Counted from the stretch's first letter, positions 51,704 to 62,882 are shown. The stretch is 64,000 bases of DNA from Sediminibacterium sp. (GCA_017537025.1 JAFWCB010000006.1:62001-126000), one strand, 5' to 3'. Made by a program: numbers and translations. The notes: generated by a model from the sequence alone, not told the origin.

Positions 51704-54472
51704 TTATTTATTAAAGCTTTTTTTAATTTCTACCGCATTATCCATAGCAGGCCCTTGCATTATTTTTCGCCAATCTATTGGTTGCTTGAACTTCTTCATG
51801 GCTTTATCTACATCAAAAATTCGATCATCGTGAAGTTCAAGTGTATAAGGAGTGAAATCAGGTTTATGGGTAAAAAAATCTTGCAAAAGTGAAGCTGTTA
51901 TATCATATTGATTTACATAGGGCACTCCTAAAATATTATAAATAGTTTTTAGTATCGAACCGAAATTCGCATGCGTATGACTAACATAACCTCTTTTTAC
52001 ATATGGACCTGCCATCATCAAAATACTACGATGCGCATCGATATGATCTACACCCCCTTGAGGATCATCTTCCGTTATAATCACCAACATATTTTTCCAA
52101 TACTTAGTACGGGAAAGGAAATGTAATATTCGGCCAACTGCTAAATCATTATCTGCCATAAAAGAGGAGCGGTAAGCGTATCCATCCTGTGGTCTTATAC
52201 CCGCGCCATGATCATTGGGTACTTGCATAGTAATTAAGGAAGGCATTAACTGATTACCGCTTAACCATTTCTTCGTAAATTCTTCCTCAAACTGTTTCAT
52301 ACGAAACTGATCAGGAATATTCATATTAAACCCTGCATAATTATGGCTTGTGCGCGTAAATAAGGCCTTTTGCATAGGCACCATAACACCATGAGCAGCG
52401 CCTGTTGCAGTATCTATCCATTCTTCACGCACATGAGCGGTTTCATTGGCTTCACCGAAATTGTAAAAATTAATATGCTTTCTTTCCAATGCTTCCCACA
52501 AACCACCGATCTCGGCATAATCCTCAGGATCCATACTGCCTGTTGAACCCGGGAAACGACGACCGGGTGCTTTTGAAAATAATTTTGTTGTTTTTGAAAC
52601 ATCTGAATTAGCCTCAACCCACTCATTCGGTACAACACCCATCATCCAGTGATGCCCATGAATGGAGGCATCACTATCACAATAAAAATTATCGCTAAAG
52701 GAAAAAGATTTTGCCAGCTTATGATGGTTAGGTGACACTCGCAGATTTTTAAATTTGGGTCGCAAAGAATCTGTTAAAGTATACTCACAGTTAACCCCCA
52801 ATTTTGCCAACGTACTATCACCATTAGCATTTGTTAATTGTCCGAATACTTCATCATAGGTTCTATTTTCTTTAGTAATGTATACAATATATTTAATAGG
52901 ACTTTTACTAGACCCGGGCAACACAGGTAATGGATTGGAGGTATCGTTTACCATCGTAGTTACTTCAAAAGTATTATGGATAACCTGGTTTGTGTAGGTA
53001 ACTAATGTTTCTGTTGAAGGCATTTGAATTTTTTGGAAACTTCCTAATTGAATATCTCCGATATAAGTGCCCTGAATCGGTGCTTTAAAATTGGCACCTC
53101 CATTAGGCCCTGCACCTAATCCTCTACAAGAAATCACATATAATGCTTGTTCATCTTTGCTCAATTGAACTCTTGTTGGCCCCCACCCCGTTGGAATCAA
53201 TCCTTTAGTTTTTTTAGTAGGAACGTCAATTACAGCAATAGCATTAAAACCCAGCAAAGCTACATACAAGGTTTTTTCGTCTTTACTCAATGTAATACCG
53301 AAAGGTAATAACCCCCTGTACTTATCAATTCTCGCATCAACTTTGATATCGATATGGCCTACTATTTTATGCAGTTGATAATCAATGATAGAAATATTGT
53401 CGTTAGTTGCGTTGGTTACATACGCGTATCGTTTTCCAACAGCAATTGAGTTAGGGCTCGCACCGCCAACCACCTCTACTTCTTCAATCATTTCACCTAC
53501 CTGATAACCAGTTTTAAATTTATCAATAACTTTATTAGTAGCTAGATTAATGGTGAAAACACTCATAGCTTCAGGTGAATTAGGGCTACCTACGCCTGGT
53601 ATTTCTCTTCCTTCAACGGTAGTACCCTCTCTGGATTCTTTTGTATTGTCGCCATAAGGATGATAAGGAATCATTAAAGAATCATAGTTATTTTTTGTAG
53701 CACCTTTAACCAAAGGATAGGCATATGAACCCACGTTAGCTACAAAGGCAATTGTTTTATCCGTACTAATAGCTAGGCCAAATGGCTGACGACCGGCAGG
53801 TATTGAAGCGGTAATTTTTTTCGCCGATAAGCTATAACGTACCAAGCGAAAATTACCTCGGTCTAAAATCAACAACTCGTCGTTATTTAATAACAAATCG
53901 GAAGTAAAACTATCTTCAAAATCAATATTGTTTACTTTACCATTAAGGCTAATAGAATCAATTTTTTTAAAATGTTCAATATCATATACAATAACAGCTC
54001 CATTATCGCCACCGCTTAAATAAACGGTTTTAGAATCTGCTGCAAATGCCACACCTAGAAAAGAGCCTTCCGGAATTGGCGAAGGAATAACTCTTTGTTT
54101 CAGAGAATCATTAGAAAAAGAAGTTTCAGCAAGGGGTTGGTGAGCTAATGGAGAAGTTATTTTCTTATTGTAACTGGGCACACGCGTATCCTTCATCGTT
54201 GCCATATCAATAACAGTAAATACGCCGTTATGCAGGGTTACTGCTTTCTTACCGTCTGGTGAAATGGCCATACCGAATGGGTCGTGCGAAATTCGAATCA
54301 TTTCACCCGCAGGCGTAACAAACCTTCCACTTGGCAGTATGGATGTACCTTTTTCATCGATTTTACAAAACTGATTTTTACCGGGAACTTGCAACACGGT
54401 TAATTGTTTTGGTTGGGCGATTGCGATGCAATGAACTAATAAAGCCGTGATAACTGTATAAAATTTACTCAT
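51704..54472 (-). CDS. Exported beta-propeller (YncE-like) / phosphoesterase fusion protein
   Basis: The 922-aa protein has a signal peptide (MSKFYTVITALLVHCIAIA). A YVTN/YncE-type beta propeller covers about residues 30-480 (repeats such as SPDGKKAVTLHNGVFTVIDM, VYLSGGDNGAVIVYDIEHFK). The phosphoesterase domain (about 525-900) of the phospholipase C/acid phosphatase type has KENRTYDEVFGQL, SDNFYCDSDASIHGHHWMMG, MQVPNDHGAG and TEDDPQGGVDHIDAHRS. The domain likely cleaves lipid or other phospho-/phosphonoesters outside the cell. It lies downstream of susD behind an attenuator-like hairpin. Confidence 0.88.
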   Translation of the reverse strand: MSKFYTVITALLVHCIAIAQPKQLTVLQVPGKNQFCKIDEKGTSILPSGRFVTPAGEMIRISHDPFGMAISPDGKKAVTLHNGVFTVIDMATMKDTRVPSYNKKITSPLAHQPLAETSFSNDSLKQRVIPSPIPEGSFLGVAFAADSKTVYLSGGDNGAVIVYDIEHFKKIDSISLNGKVNNIDFEDSFTSDLLLNNDELLILDRGNFRLVRYSLSAKKITASIPAGRQPFGLAISTDKTIAFVANVGSYAYPLVKGATKNNYDSLMIPYHPYGDNTKESREGTTVEGREIPGVGSPNSPEAMSVFTINLATNKVIDKFKTGYQVGEMIEEVEVVGGASPNSIAVGKRYAYVTNATNDNISIIDYQLHKIVGHIDIKVDARIDKYRGLLPFGITLSKDEKTLYVALLGFNAIAVIDVPTKKTKGLIPTGWGPTRVQLSKDEQALYVISCRGLGAGPNGGANFKAPIQGTYIGDIQLGSFQKIQMPSTETLVTYTNQVIHNTFEVTTMVNDTSNPLPVLPGSSKSPIKYIVYITKENRTYDEVFGQLTNANGDSTLAKLGVNCEYTLTDSLRPKFKNLRVSPNHHKLAKSFSFSDNFYCDSDASIHGHHWMMGVVPNEWVEANSDVSKTTKLFSKAPGRRFPGSTGSMDPEDYAEIGGLWEALERKHINFYNFGEANETAHVREEWIDTATGAAHGVMVPMQKALFTRTSHNYAGFNMNIPDQFRMKQFEEEFTKKWLSGNQLMPSLITMQVPNDHGAGIRPQDGYAYRSSFMADNDLAVGRILHFLSRTKYWKNMLVIITEDDPQGGVDHIDAHRSILMMAGPYVKRGYVSHTHANFGSILKTIYNILGVPYVNQYDITASLLQDFFTHKPDFTPYTLELHDDRIFDVDKAMKKFKQPIDWRKIMQGPAMDNAVEIKKSFNK

Positions 54473-54493
54473 AAATTGGTAGTTTCAAAATAA

Positions 54494-54527
54494 GAAAAAT
54501 AAGGCGAAATACTAGATTTCGCCTTAT
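54494..54527 (-). terminator. Attenuator-like terminator between susD and the phosphoesterase gene
   Basis: A perfect 12-bp stem (ATAAGGCGAAAT at 54499-54510, its complement at 54516-54527) with a 5-nt loop is followed by five T on the minus strand. It lies 34 bp after the susD stop and before the next gene start at 54472. Downstream genes point the same way with no clear promoter, so partial readthrough would give high SusCD and lower enzyme levels. Confidence 0.78.
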
Positions 54528-54561
54528 CAGGTATATTATCAAACTGTTAGAGACATTTTAT

Positions 54562-56136
54562 TTACTGTAGAATCCACATGGCTTTGTTAATATCATCACT
54601 TCCGCCATACTGGCTTTGTACTGCAGCTTTTACATTGTTTGCGTTTGTAGAATATTCAGATGCCGGGTACTGAAAACGAAGAGGTATAATATTGCCATTA
54701 CCAACACCTGGGCCGGTAGAGAATGTTGGCACACCCGTTCTTCTCCATTGATAATACCCTTCATAACCTGAGTTGCGAGCCAAAGTCAAATACCGCTGTG
54801 TGAGTATTTTATTTAAATCGCTTGCATCCCCTAATAATTTAACCGATGATTGAGCGAAATAGTTTGCATAGCTGAATGTTACATTATAAGTGATATAATC
54901 ACCGGGTGCCGTACTTTTTAAAAAAGAAACAGTATTTGCACCATCATTTACTCCATAAAAAGCAAACATGGCTGTAATACCATTCTGATACCAAGTACTT
55001 GCAGACCCTGTTACCCATCCACGGTTAATGGCTTCTGCAATATTCAAGCACATTTCAGGATAGCCTACAATAAAAGTATTTTCGCCTGTGTAACCATCAT
55101 AATATCTTTTACGACCGATCGGGCTAATAGTAAAAGCGTTAATTTGACCGCCAAGCGTACTCATATCGGTACCATTGGCACCTCCTACAAATGATTTAAA
55201 GGAAGTATCAGGAAAACCTAAACCACGGGCGGGGTCGGCTACTTTCATTGCTCTTAAGTCGTTCAAACTAGCCAACGTATTTAACCAGGTAGCAGCTACA
55301 CATAAACGTGTTGCGTCGTTCCCATAGTTACCCTTATTATTAGGATAATAGTTGAAAGTTGCGTTATAAACATATTCCCAATTGTCTGTTAAATCAGTCA
55401 TGATTGGGTATTTAGCCGGATTGCTTATTACATCAGCAAATTTCTGCTTGATATTTAAATCAGGATCTGCAACCTTTTTACTTAGGTTTATCAATACGCG
55501 CAACTTAAATGTATTCACAACTTTTTGCCACTGCTTTAAAGCTGTTAAAGCATCTTTGGCATTTGATATTCTTTCTACAAAGTAGAAATCTCCTAATAAT
55601 GAGTTATTAGAAGCAGCTATTAATGAAGCTAACTGTGTGTTTGCATCTTCCAATAATTGCAGACACTGAACAAAAACTTGTTTTTGTGAATCATATTTTG
55701 GTGTTGGGTTACTCGTGCCTTGCAACGCTTCCGACATTGGTATATCACCTACCTTCATCGTCATATTGTAAAATACATAGGCTTTAAAAAATTTAGCTAA
55801 AGCTGCGTATGGATTATTAACTCCAGATGCTTTTGCAGCTTCTTTTTCCATAGCACTAATATTATTTAATACATCATATTGTAATGAAGCACTACCAGAC
55901 CAATAGGTATTATCTCCATAATACGTATAGGTTGATAATGTGTATTGAGAACGCTTATCCTCGTCGCCACCGGGAAATACCACCAAGTTATTTTCAATTT
56001 GCCTGAGTAACAAATAAGCAGGTACCGATGTAGGTTGATTGTTATTTACTGCATAAGTATCAAATGTTTTTGAACAACTACTTGCTACAATAACGATAGC
56101 AAATAACATTATACTTAATTTATTTTTCATTTTCAT
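54562..56136 (-). CDS. SusD/RagB family outer-membrane lipoprotein
   Basis: The roughly 524-aa surface lipoprotein has signal and lipobox in MKNKLSIMLFAIVIVASSC followed by SKTFDTYAVNNNQPTSVPA. The body is helical with TPR-like folds (SusD-like_2 type: PAYLLLRQIENNLVVFPGG, NAKDALTALKQWQKVVNTF) and ends IMWILQ-like, as usual for partners of SusC. SusD caps SusC and captures the ligand. The frame extends to 56181, but ATG at 56136 (or 56130) fits the signal peptide. It starts 34 bp after the susC stop. In this locus the ligand is probably a phosphorus-containing molecule (inference). Confidence 0.9.
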   Translation of the reverse strand: MKMKNKLSIMLFAIVIVASSCSKTFDTYAVNNNQPTSVPAYLLLRQIENNLVVFPGGDEDKRSQYTLSTYTYYGDNTYWSGSASLQYDVLNNISAMEKEAAKASGVNNPYAALAKFFKAYVFYNMTMKVGDIPMSEALQGTSNPTPKYDSQKQVFVQCLQLLEDANTQLASLIAASNNSLLGDFYFVERISNAKDALTALKQWQKVVNTFKLRVLINLSKKVADPDLNIKQKFADVISNPAKYPIMTDLTDNWEYVYNATFNYYPNNKGNYGNDATRLCVAATWLNTLASLNDLRAMKVADPARGLGFPDTSFKSFVGGANGTDMSTLGGQINAFTISPIGRKRYYDGYTGENTFIVGYPEMCLNIAEAINRGWVTGSASTWYQNGITAMFAFYGVNDGANTVSFLKSTAPGDYITYNVTFSYANYFAQSSVKLLGDASDLNKILTQRYLTLARNSGYEGYYQWRRTGVPTFSTGPGVGNGNIIPLRFQYPASEYSTNANNVKAAVQSQYGGSDDINKAMWILQ

Positions 56137-56170
56137 GATTACAAGTTTTAGTGTTTTCAAAAAATAGGAT

Positions 56171-59100
56171 TTAGAAAACAAAATTTATATTAAATCCATA
56201 GCTACGAGTAGTAGGCGTTTGAAGGTCATACTCTCTGCTATTGCCGCTATTATAATTACGACCGGAATATTGGTCAACATCCATGTCTTTAAAACGACTA
56301 GGGAAGAAATACAAGAGATTACGACCAACTAAAGACATATCAATTTTAGTAATAAACGATCCTTTACCCAAATACTTACCAGGTATAGAATAGGTAATTA
56401 CAACTTCACGGAGTTTAGCATATGTTTTCTTTACTGATGTGTGTTCAAAATCATTGAAAAAACTACTTACATAGTCCTGAATATAATTCACTACTCCGGT
56501 ATTCGTTACAAATTTCAAAGCACTTGCATTTGTGATAACCCCGGTAATAGGATCATACGTGATTGCGGGGCTACCCGGCGCTAGTTGTACCCCCTCACCA
56601 ATATAAGTACCTTTAAAGCCTGGCGTTGTGGTGAAGCTATTCGTTGCGGGATTATAAACAATATTTTTTGCTTCGATTGCTCGTGCGGCTCCAACAGCAC
56701 CTTCTACTGTGAATATGTTTGAACCACCCTCAATACCTTTACGCATTACTCGATCCTGTACTACCCCACCTACCTTACCGTCGAATTGGAATGAGAAGCT
56801 GAATTGTTTATAGGTGAACTTGTTATATACAGACCAAGACCAATCTACATCTGCATTACCTACATACTGAGCTTTTGGCAAGTATATTGGATAGCCGGCA
56901 CTGTTATTGATTACCTGACCATTTGGTGTTTTAGCGGTAACTCTAGCATATAATTTATCTACTCTGTCGCCCTGTTGAAACTGATAGTTGGAGAAACTTG
57001 CAGGTAACTCTTTGTAAGTTTCTGTAAAAGTAGACCAGTTAACTAACACATCCCAGTTTAATCCTTTAGGGTTTTTAATAGGTGAGCCATTCAAAGAAAT
57101 TTCAGCACCTCGAACCTGTGTTTTAATTGCATTTGTAGTATAACCTGTTAAACCTGTAGTTTGAGATAATGGATAATTACGAATACCCGGGCCAATAATA
57201 TTATTGAATAAAGTTACTGAAGCCCCGATTCTATTTTTCAAAACTCGCACATCAAAACCATATTCTAAACTAGATGTTTGCGACGATTTGATATTGGGAT
57301 CAATAACCGTTGAGGGAGAGCTTGCACCAGCCTGACCATTATACGTTGTAACAATATTATACGCAGGGTCGGATAATGAATAAGATGGACCGCCATAAGC
57401 AGATACATAAGGAGAACCATAACCGAGAGGGTAAGCAGCAGGCCCTATATATGGATTGGTACTAGGCGCCTTCGCTTGTGCATAAGAAGCTCTTACTTTT
57501 AAAAAGCTGATAGTTGACGGTAAGTTTATGTAGTCTGATAAAACGGATGCTCCTGAGAAAGATGGATAAAAATAAGCGTTGTTATTAAGTAATAAAGTTG
57601 AGTTTTTATCAACTCTACCAGTGGCTGTTAAAGTAACATATTTATAAAGATCTACGTTAACTGAGTAGTATGCACTTAATACTAACATTTTAGCATTGAA
57701 ATTGTAAGCCTTTACCGGGTTTAGTGAATTAGAGAATGAATATAATCCCGGAACATTCAAATAATCAGTAGTTGTGAAGCTAGATCTGTATTCAAAATTT
57801 CGCACATTTGCTCCACCTAATACATCATAATTGATACCCCCTTTGAAAGTATTTTTATATTTAACAAGAGCCTCTAAGTTATTATCGAACAAAGAGCGTT
57901 GATCTTCTCTGTAATCACCTCTGTTAAGTTCTCTGCCATAAGGGTGAGCCGAATAAGGCATTTTTTCTGTCCTTAATACATCGTTAGTAGAAAGGTTGCT
58001 TCTTAAAGTAGCTTCTAAATGTTTGTCATGTGTATACGTTAATGAAATATTCCCAGTAATATCATTTTTAGTATGGCTGCGTAACCACTCATAGCTCACA
58101 AAGTAGGGATTATGATAACGTTGATATTCAGCAAAGATTGATTGAACACCTTGTTTACCCGGTTGCCAGTAATTCCGCATATCATCAATGTTCCAGTCAG
58201 CACCCGTCCAAACAGTTACTGTATATATCACGCTGTTAGGTCCATATACAACATCAGGGATATTTGGTGAGAATTGACGATTATAATTTAATGTTCCGTC
58301 AATTTTTAGCTTACTACTTAAATTATAGCTTGCATTAATATTGAAGTTAACAGTGTTTAACTTCGTGTTAGGTATAATACCTTTTTGATCGGTATGGGTA
58401 AGAGACATTCTAATACTGGAACGATCTGTAGCGGAAGAAAAACTTAAGCTATTGGTAGTTAATAAACCCGGACGAATAAAGCGTCTTAAATTATCTACCC
58501 CACGGGCTACATAAGGAGTTGCTTTTCTTACACCTGTAACAGGATCTATTGGGCTATCGTATTGCGGTATTAACTGTCCATTTAAGGCGGGCCCCCATAC
58601 ATCATAATCGCCATCGTTCAAACCACCGCCTTTTCCATCACCAAAAATATACTGAGAATAATCACCGCCACCGTATAAAGACTGTGTTTTAGGTAAAGCG
58701 ATAAAACCTTTATTTACTTGTGTACTAGAATTAAATTCGATAGTATAACCTTTATCACTTTTTTTACCTTTTTTAGTTGTAATTAAAATAGCCCCATTTT
58801 GTGCACGGCTACCATAAATGGCGGTTGCTGCCAAACCCTTTAAAACAGTGTAAGATTCAATATCATCGGGGCTTAGATTCCAGGTATCAGATGTTATTGG
58901 AATACCATCAACCACATATAAGCTAATATTATATCCACGAAAAGATACGTTTGGTGCAGCTAACATTTCTTGGTTAATAGCAACATCTAAACCAGCTACT
59001 TTACCAACTAAGCTATTTATTGGATTTACCTCTCTGGCTTTTACCAAATCTGCACCTTTAACCTCTTGAACAGAATAACCTAATTTTTTTGTTTCTTTCT

Positions 59101-59452
59101 TCACACCTAATGATGTGACCACCACTTCTTCAATTTGATTTGAATTTTGTGCTAAGGTGACAGTGATATTATTACTACTAACCGGTATTGTTCGAGTATC
59201 ATATCCAACAATACTTACAGTTATTTTACCTCCTTTAGGTACTTCAATGGTGAATTCACCTTGTGCGTTTGTAAAAGCTCCTTTAGAAGATTTCGTTACT
59301 GTTACGCTAGCCGCCTCAATTGGCTTTTGCGTAACCGCATCGATCACTTTACCTCTGATTTGTTCAGTTTGAGCCAGCAACATTTGCGGTATACCTATTA
59401 CAACTAGAGCCAGTAATAGGTACCGGGATAAGGATTGTTTTAATTGCTTCAT
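56171..59452 (-). CDS. SusC/RagA family TonB-dependent outer-membrane transporter
   Basis: The 1093-aa protein has a signal peptide (MKQLKQSLSRYLLLALVVIG) and a carboxypeptidase-like domain (IRGKVIDAVTQKPIEAASVT). A TonB-box-like stretch (IEEVVVTSLGVKKETKKLGY) precedes the plug with the SusC motif VSFRGYNISLYVVDGIPI and ATAIYGSRAQNGAILITTKK, and the 22-strand barrel ends GFNINFVF. It imports a ligand captured by the adjacent SusD using TonB energy. ATG at 59452 is chosen; the longer frame from 59479 starts inside the promoter -7 element. It is the first gene of the phosphonate block. Confidence 0.94.
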   Translation of the reverse strand: MKQLKQSLSRYLLLALVVIGIPQMLLAQTEQIRGKVIDAVTQKPIEAASVTVTKSSKGAFTNAQGEFTIEVPKGGKITVSIVGYDTRTIPVSSNNITVTLAQNSNQIEEVVVTSLGVKKETKKLGYSVQEVKGADLVKAREVNPINSLVGKVAGLDVAINQEMLAAPNVSFRGYNISLYVVDGIPITSDTWNLSPDDIESYTVLKGLAATAIYGSRAQNGAILITTKKGKKSDKGYTIEFNSSTQVNKGFIALPKTQSLYGGGDYSQYIFGDGKGGGLNDGDYDVWGPALNGQLIPQYDSPIDPVTGVRKATPYVARGVDNLRRFIRPGLLTTNSLSFSSATDRSSIRMSLTHTDQKGIIPNTKLNTVNFNINASYNLSSKLKIDGTLNYNRQFSPNIPDVVYGPNSVIYTVTVWTGADWNIDDMRNYWQPGKQGVQSIFAEYQRYHNPYFVSYEWLRSHTKNDITGNISLTYTHDKHLEATLRSNLSTNDVLRTEKMPYSAHPYGRELNRGDYREDQRSLFDNNLEALVKYKNTFKGGINYDVLGGANVRNFEYRSSFTTTDYLNVPGLYSFSNSLNPVKAYNFNAKMLVLSAYYSVNVDLYKYVTLTATGRVDKNSTLLLNNNAYFYPSFSGASVLSDYINLPSTISFLKVRASYAQAKAPSTNPYIGPAAYPLGYGSPYVSAYGGPSYSLSDPAYNIVTTYNGQAGASSPSTVIDPNIKSSQTSSLEYGFDVRVLKNRIGASVTLFNNIIGPGIRNYPLSQTTGLTGYTTNAIKTQVRGAEISLNGSPIKNPKGLNWDVLVNWSTFTETYKELPASFSNYQFQQGDRVDKLYARVTAKTPNGQVINNSAGYPIYLPKAQYVGNADVDWSWSVYNKFTYKQFSFSFQFDGKVGGVVQDRVMRKGIEGGSNIFTVEGAVGAARAIEAKNIVYNPATNSFTTTPGFKGTYIGEGVQLAPGSPAITYDPITGVITNASALKFVTNTGVVNYIQDYVSSFFNDFEHTSVKKTYAKLREVVITYSIPGKYLGKGSFITKIDMSLVGRNLLYFFPSRFKDMDVDQYSGRNYNSGNSREYDLQTPTTRSYGFNINFVF

Positions 59453-59476
59453 AAACAGCGTTTTTTGTTTGAGAAG

Positions 59477-59504
59477 CAAATCTATTTGGGATATGTTAGA
59501 TCAA
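59477..59504 (-). promoter_or_regulatory. Bacteroidota-type promoter for the susC operon
   Basis: On the minus strand TTG (59502-59504) and a perfect -7 element TAGATTTG (59477-59484) are separated by 17 bp. Transcription would start near 59470, about 18 nt before the susC ATG at 59452. An imperfect palindrome, GGTAAACAAATTGTTACC at 59527-59544, lies just upstream and is a candidate operator for the XRE-cupin regulator. Confidence 0.6.
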
Positions 59505-59609
59505 CATGTTCCAAAAGTTAAGTTAGGGTAAACAAATTGTTACCAAATGGGTTAAAAGTGTACCAATATTAAACAATTGTAAATAAAACGTTAACAAACG
59601 CAAGCTTGG

Positions 59610-60188
59610 CTATTGGGCCTTGTTAAACAAATACGCCACTAACAAAATGGCTTCAGAAGTACCAATATTTCTAGGGTTATGAAGTACGGTTGCATCAAAA
59701 AACAGCGTATCACCCTCTTCCATTATAAATGTTTCATTACCTATAACATACTCAACAGTGCCTTTTAGCAATAATTTAAATTCATAGGCATCGGTACTTA
59801 CCATCGGCCTGCTTGCATTAGGTTGTAAAGTAAGTAATACAAAATCTAAGTGTTGGTCATTAACAGTTGTAGACAATAATCGTTGATAGCTAAAACCAAT
59901 GGCATTCTCTTTCTCAAAAAACTGATTTTGCGCTTTCTTTTTAAAAATTACTTTATCGGTTAGGGGTAAATTATTAATGTCTTTAAAGAAATCATTTACA
60001 TCTATTTCTAATGATTTGATAATGTTTAAAAAAACGGTTAAAGAAGGGATTGTACGATTGTTTTCAACTTGACTAAGCATTCCTTTAGATACCCCGGCAC
60101 TATCGGCCAATTCTTGTAGCGTAATATTTTTTTCCTTCCTTACTTCCTTGAGTTTATTGGTAATTTGTATAATAATATCTTCCTGCAT
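59610..60188 (-). CDS. XRE-family regulator with C-terminal cupin domain
   Basis: The 192-aa protein has an N-terminal helix-turn-helix (about residues 10-65: EKNITLQELADSAGVSKGML, SQVENNRTIPSL) and a C-terminal cupin (about 115-185: EFKLLLKGTVEYVIGNETFI, EEGDTLFFDATVLHNPRN). This architecture binds small ligands in the cupin and often controls adjacent transport and catabolic genes. It lies 157 bp upstream of susC on the same strand, so it is the likely regulator of the phosphonate block. ATG at 60188 is preferred over TTG at 60194. Confidence 0.9.
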   Translation of the reverse strand: MQEDIIIQITNKLKEVRKEKNITLQELADSAGVSKGMLSQVENNRTIPSLTVFLNIIKSLEIDVNDFFKDINNLPLTDKVIFKKKAQNQFFEKENAIGFSYQRLLSTTVNDQHLDFVLLTLQPNASRPMVSTDAYEFKLLLKGTVEYVIGNETFIMEEGDTLFFDATVLHNPRNIGTSEAILLVAYLFNKAQ

Positions 60189-60204
60189 TGGCAAGTAATT
60201 TGTA

Positions 60205-60212
60205 CAAACATA
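60205..60212 (-). promoter_or_regulatory. -7 element upstream of the XRE-cupin gene
   Basis: TATGTTTG (minus strand) is a perfect TAnnTTTG element. Transcription would start about 10 nt before the ATG at 60188. A matching TTG at -33 is not evident, so confidence is limited. Confidence 0.42.
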
Positions 60213-60284
60213 AGCGGATAAAATAATAATTAACAGCTTTCTGTATAGCTATCTACCCTTCTTATATTGGTATCTACCGATTAG

Positions 60285-61097
60285 TTATCTTTTCTTTTGA
60301 TGCTTTAAAAAACCGATCAGTGCCTTAGGGTGATCTGTTTGCAATCCATTAATACCGAGTGATAAAGCGGTTAGCCAATGTTGATCCTCATCTCTTCCCT
60401 GAATATCGGCCCAAATAGGTATACCTCTTGCTTGTGATGCTTGCACAGTTTCTGCGGTATACTCATTATAATTTCCATCTAAAATATCTATTGGGTATTT
60501 TGTAAGTACACTATCCATCATGGATTTGGTAGAAATTTTCTTAGGCAAACTTATCATTAATGGCATAGAGGGCGCGATACGTCGCCAATCTATAAATTGT
60601 TGGGGTGCATTAATATACACTACTACATGCTTTTCCATTTTATAAGCTACAATAGCTTTATATGCTTGTTCTACCGATGCGTCTTTAAAGTCGAGATAAA
60701 TATTTATTTTTCCCCTACACAGTTTTAATACCTCTTCAAAACTGGGTATTTTATGCGATCCCCATTCCGGGTGATTACTATCGCGGATCAATAGATTTTT
60801 TATAGTATCAGAAATACATTCTTGAACTTTCTTATTCAATCCAGCCATACGCATTAGCGATGCATCATGCATAATTACCAGTTGGCTATCTTTCGTAGTA
60901 CGTAAATCTATTTCTACATAGTCTGCCCCAACCTTAATGGCATTTTTATACGCTAAAAGGGTATTTTCCGGCGCTTCAGTATGATCTCCCCGATGCGCAA
61001 CCACAATAAAGTGATGCTTAGCCTTTGGCAATGTATTAGCCTGCGCATAGCATAAAATGGGGAAAAGTATAAGACTAATTACCTGTGCAATACGCAT
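60285..61097 (-). CDS. Exported glycerophosphodiester phosphodiesterase
   Basis: The 270-aa GDPD has a signal peptide (MRIAQVISLILFPILCYAQA). The GDPD catalytic motif is FIVVAHRGDHTEAPENTLLA, with VEIDLRTTKDSQLVIMHDAS supplying the metal ligands and general acid. It hydrolyses glycerophosphodiesters to glycerol-3-phosphate and an alcohol, and could also act on glycerophosphono compounds. It lies upstream of the XRE regulator on the same strand and diverges from a second secreted phosphodiesterase, which fits a phosphorus-scavenging locus. Confidence 0.92.
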   Translation of the reverse strand: MRIAQVISLILFPILCYAQANTLPKAKHHFIVVAHRGDHTEAPENTLLAYKNAIKVGADYVEIDLRTTKDSQLVIMHDASLMRMAGLNKKVQECISDTIKNLLIRDSNHPEWGSHKIPSFEEVLKLCRGKINIYLDFKDASVEQAYKAIVAYKMEKHVVVYINAPQQFIDWRRIAPSMPLMISLPKKISTKSMMDSVLTKYPIDILDGNYNEYTAETVQASQARGIPIWADIQGRDEDQHWLTALSLGINGLQTDHPKALIGFLKHQKKR

Positions 61098-61144
61098 ATT
61101 TTTAATTTATATGATGCAAGTAACATTTTAAATGCTTTAGCTAA

Positions 61145-62434
<1,290 letters not shown>

Positions 62435-62456
62435 CGATCCGGTATTACTCAAGTAT

Positions 62457-62798
62457 CTAAATTAGTACTCCTCCCTTGGCTACATAATCCTCTCTTCTGG
62501 GTGTGAACACATCCAGCAAAAAACAGTCCGTAATGGCCAATCCACTGTGTGGTGTGTTCGACGGGATAACGAATACTTGTCCGGCTACAAGCCTATAGGG
62601 CTTTCCGTCTACAGTAAGTTCAAATTCCCCGCTTATTACATAGGATACTTGCTCATGTACATGATGATGTACGGGTAAATGGGCACCGGCAACAACAGTA
62701 ACATGCGAATATGTTGCCGACTGAGTATGTATAAACTGAGCGGTATACCCTTCGATAAGTCCCGATTTGGGCAATTCTTCTATTTTATAGAGAGGCAT
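62457..62798 (-). CDS. Small cupin-domain protein
   Basis: The 113-aa single cupin_2 domain has metal-site residues in HLPVHHHVHEQVSYVISGEF (three His and a Glu/Gln position) and a second His in IPSNTPHSGLAI. It is cytosolic, with no signal peptide. Such proteins may be sugar-binding, isomerase-like or dioxygenase-like; the reaction is not readable. It converges on the phosphodiesterase gene with 22 bp between stops. Confidence 0.85.
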   Translation of the reverse strand: MPLYKIEELPKSGLIEGYTAQFIHTQSATYSHVTVVAGAHLPVHHHVHEQVSYVISGEFELTVDGKPYRLVAGQVFVIPSNTPHSGLAITDCFLLDVFTPRREDYVAKGGVLI

Positions 62799-62882
62799 AA
62801 ATTTATTTTTATGAAGTTACTATGCAAATAAACGCCTATTTATAATAATTAGCAGAAACTTCATAAACGCATCCGCTTAAAA

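Noticed and set aside
59453-59479. Nine-residue longer SusC start
   Set aside because: The codon lies in the predicted promoter -7 element and the signal peptide begins at 59452.
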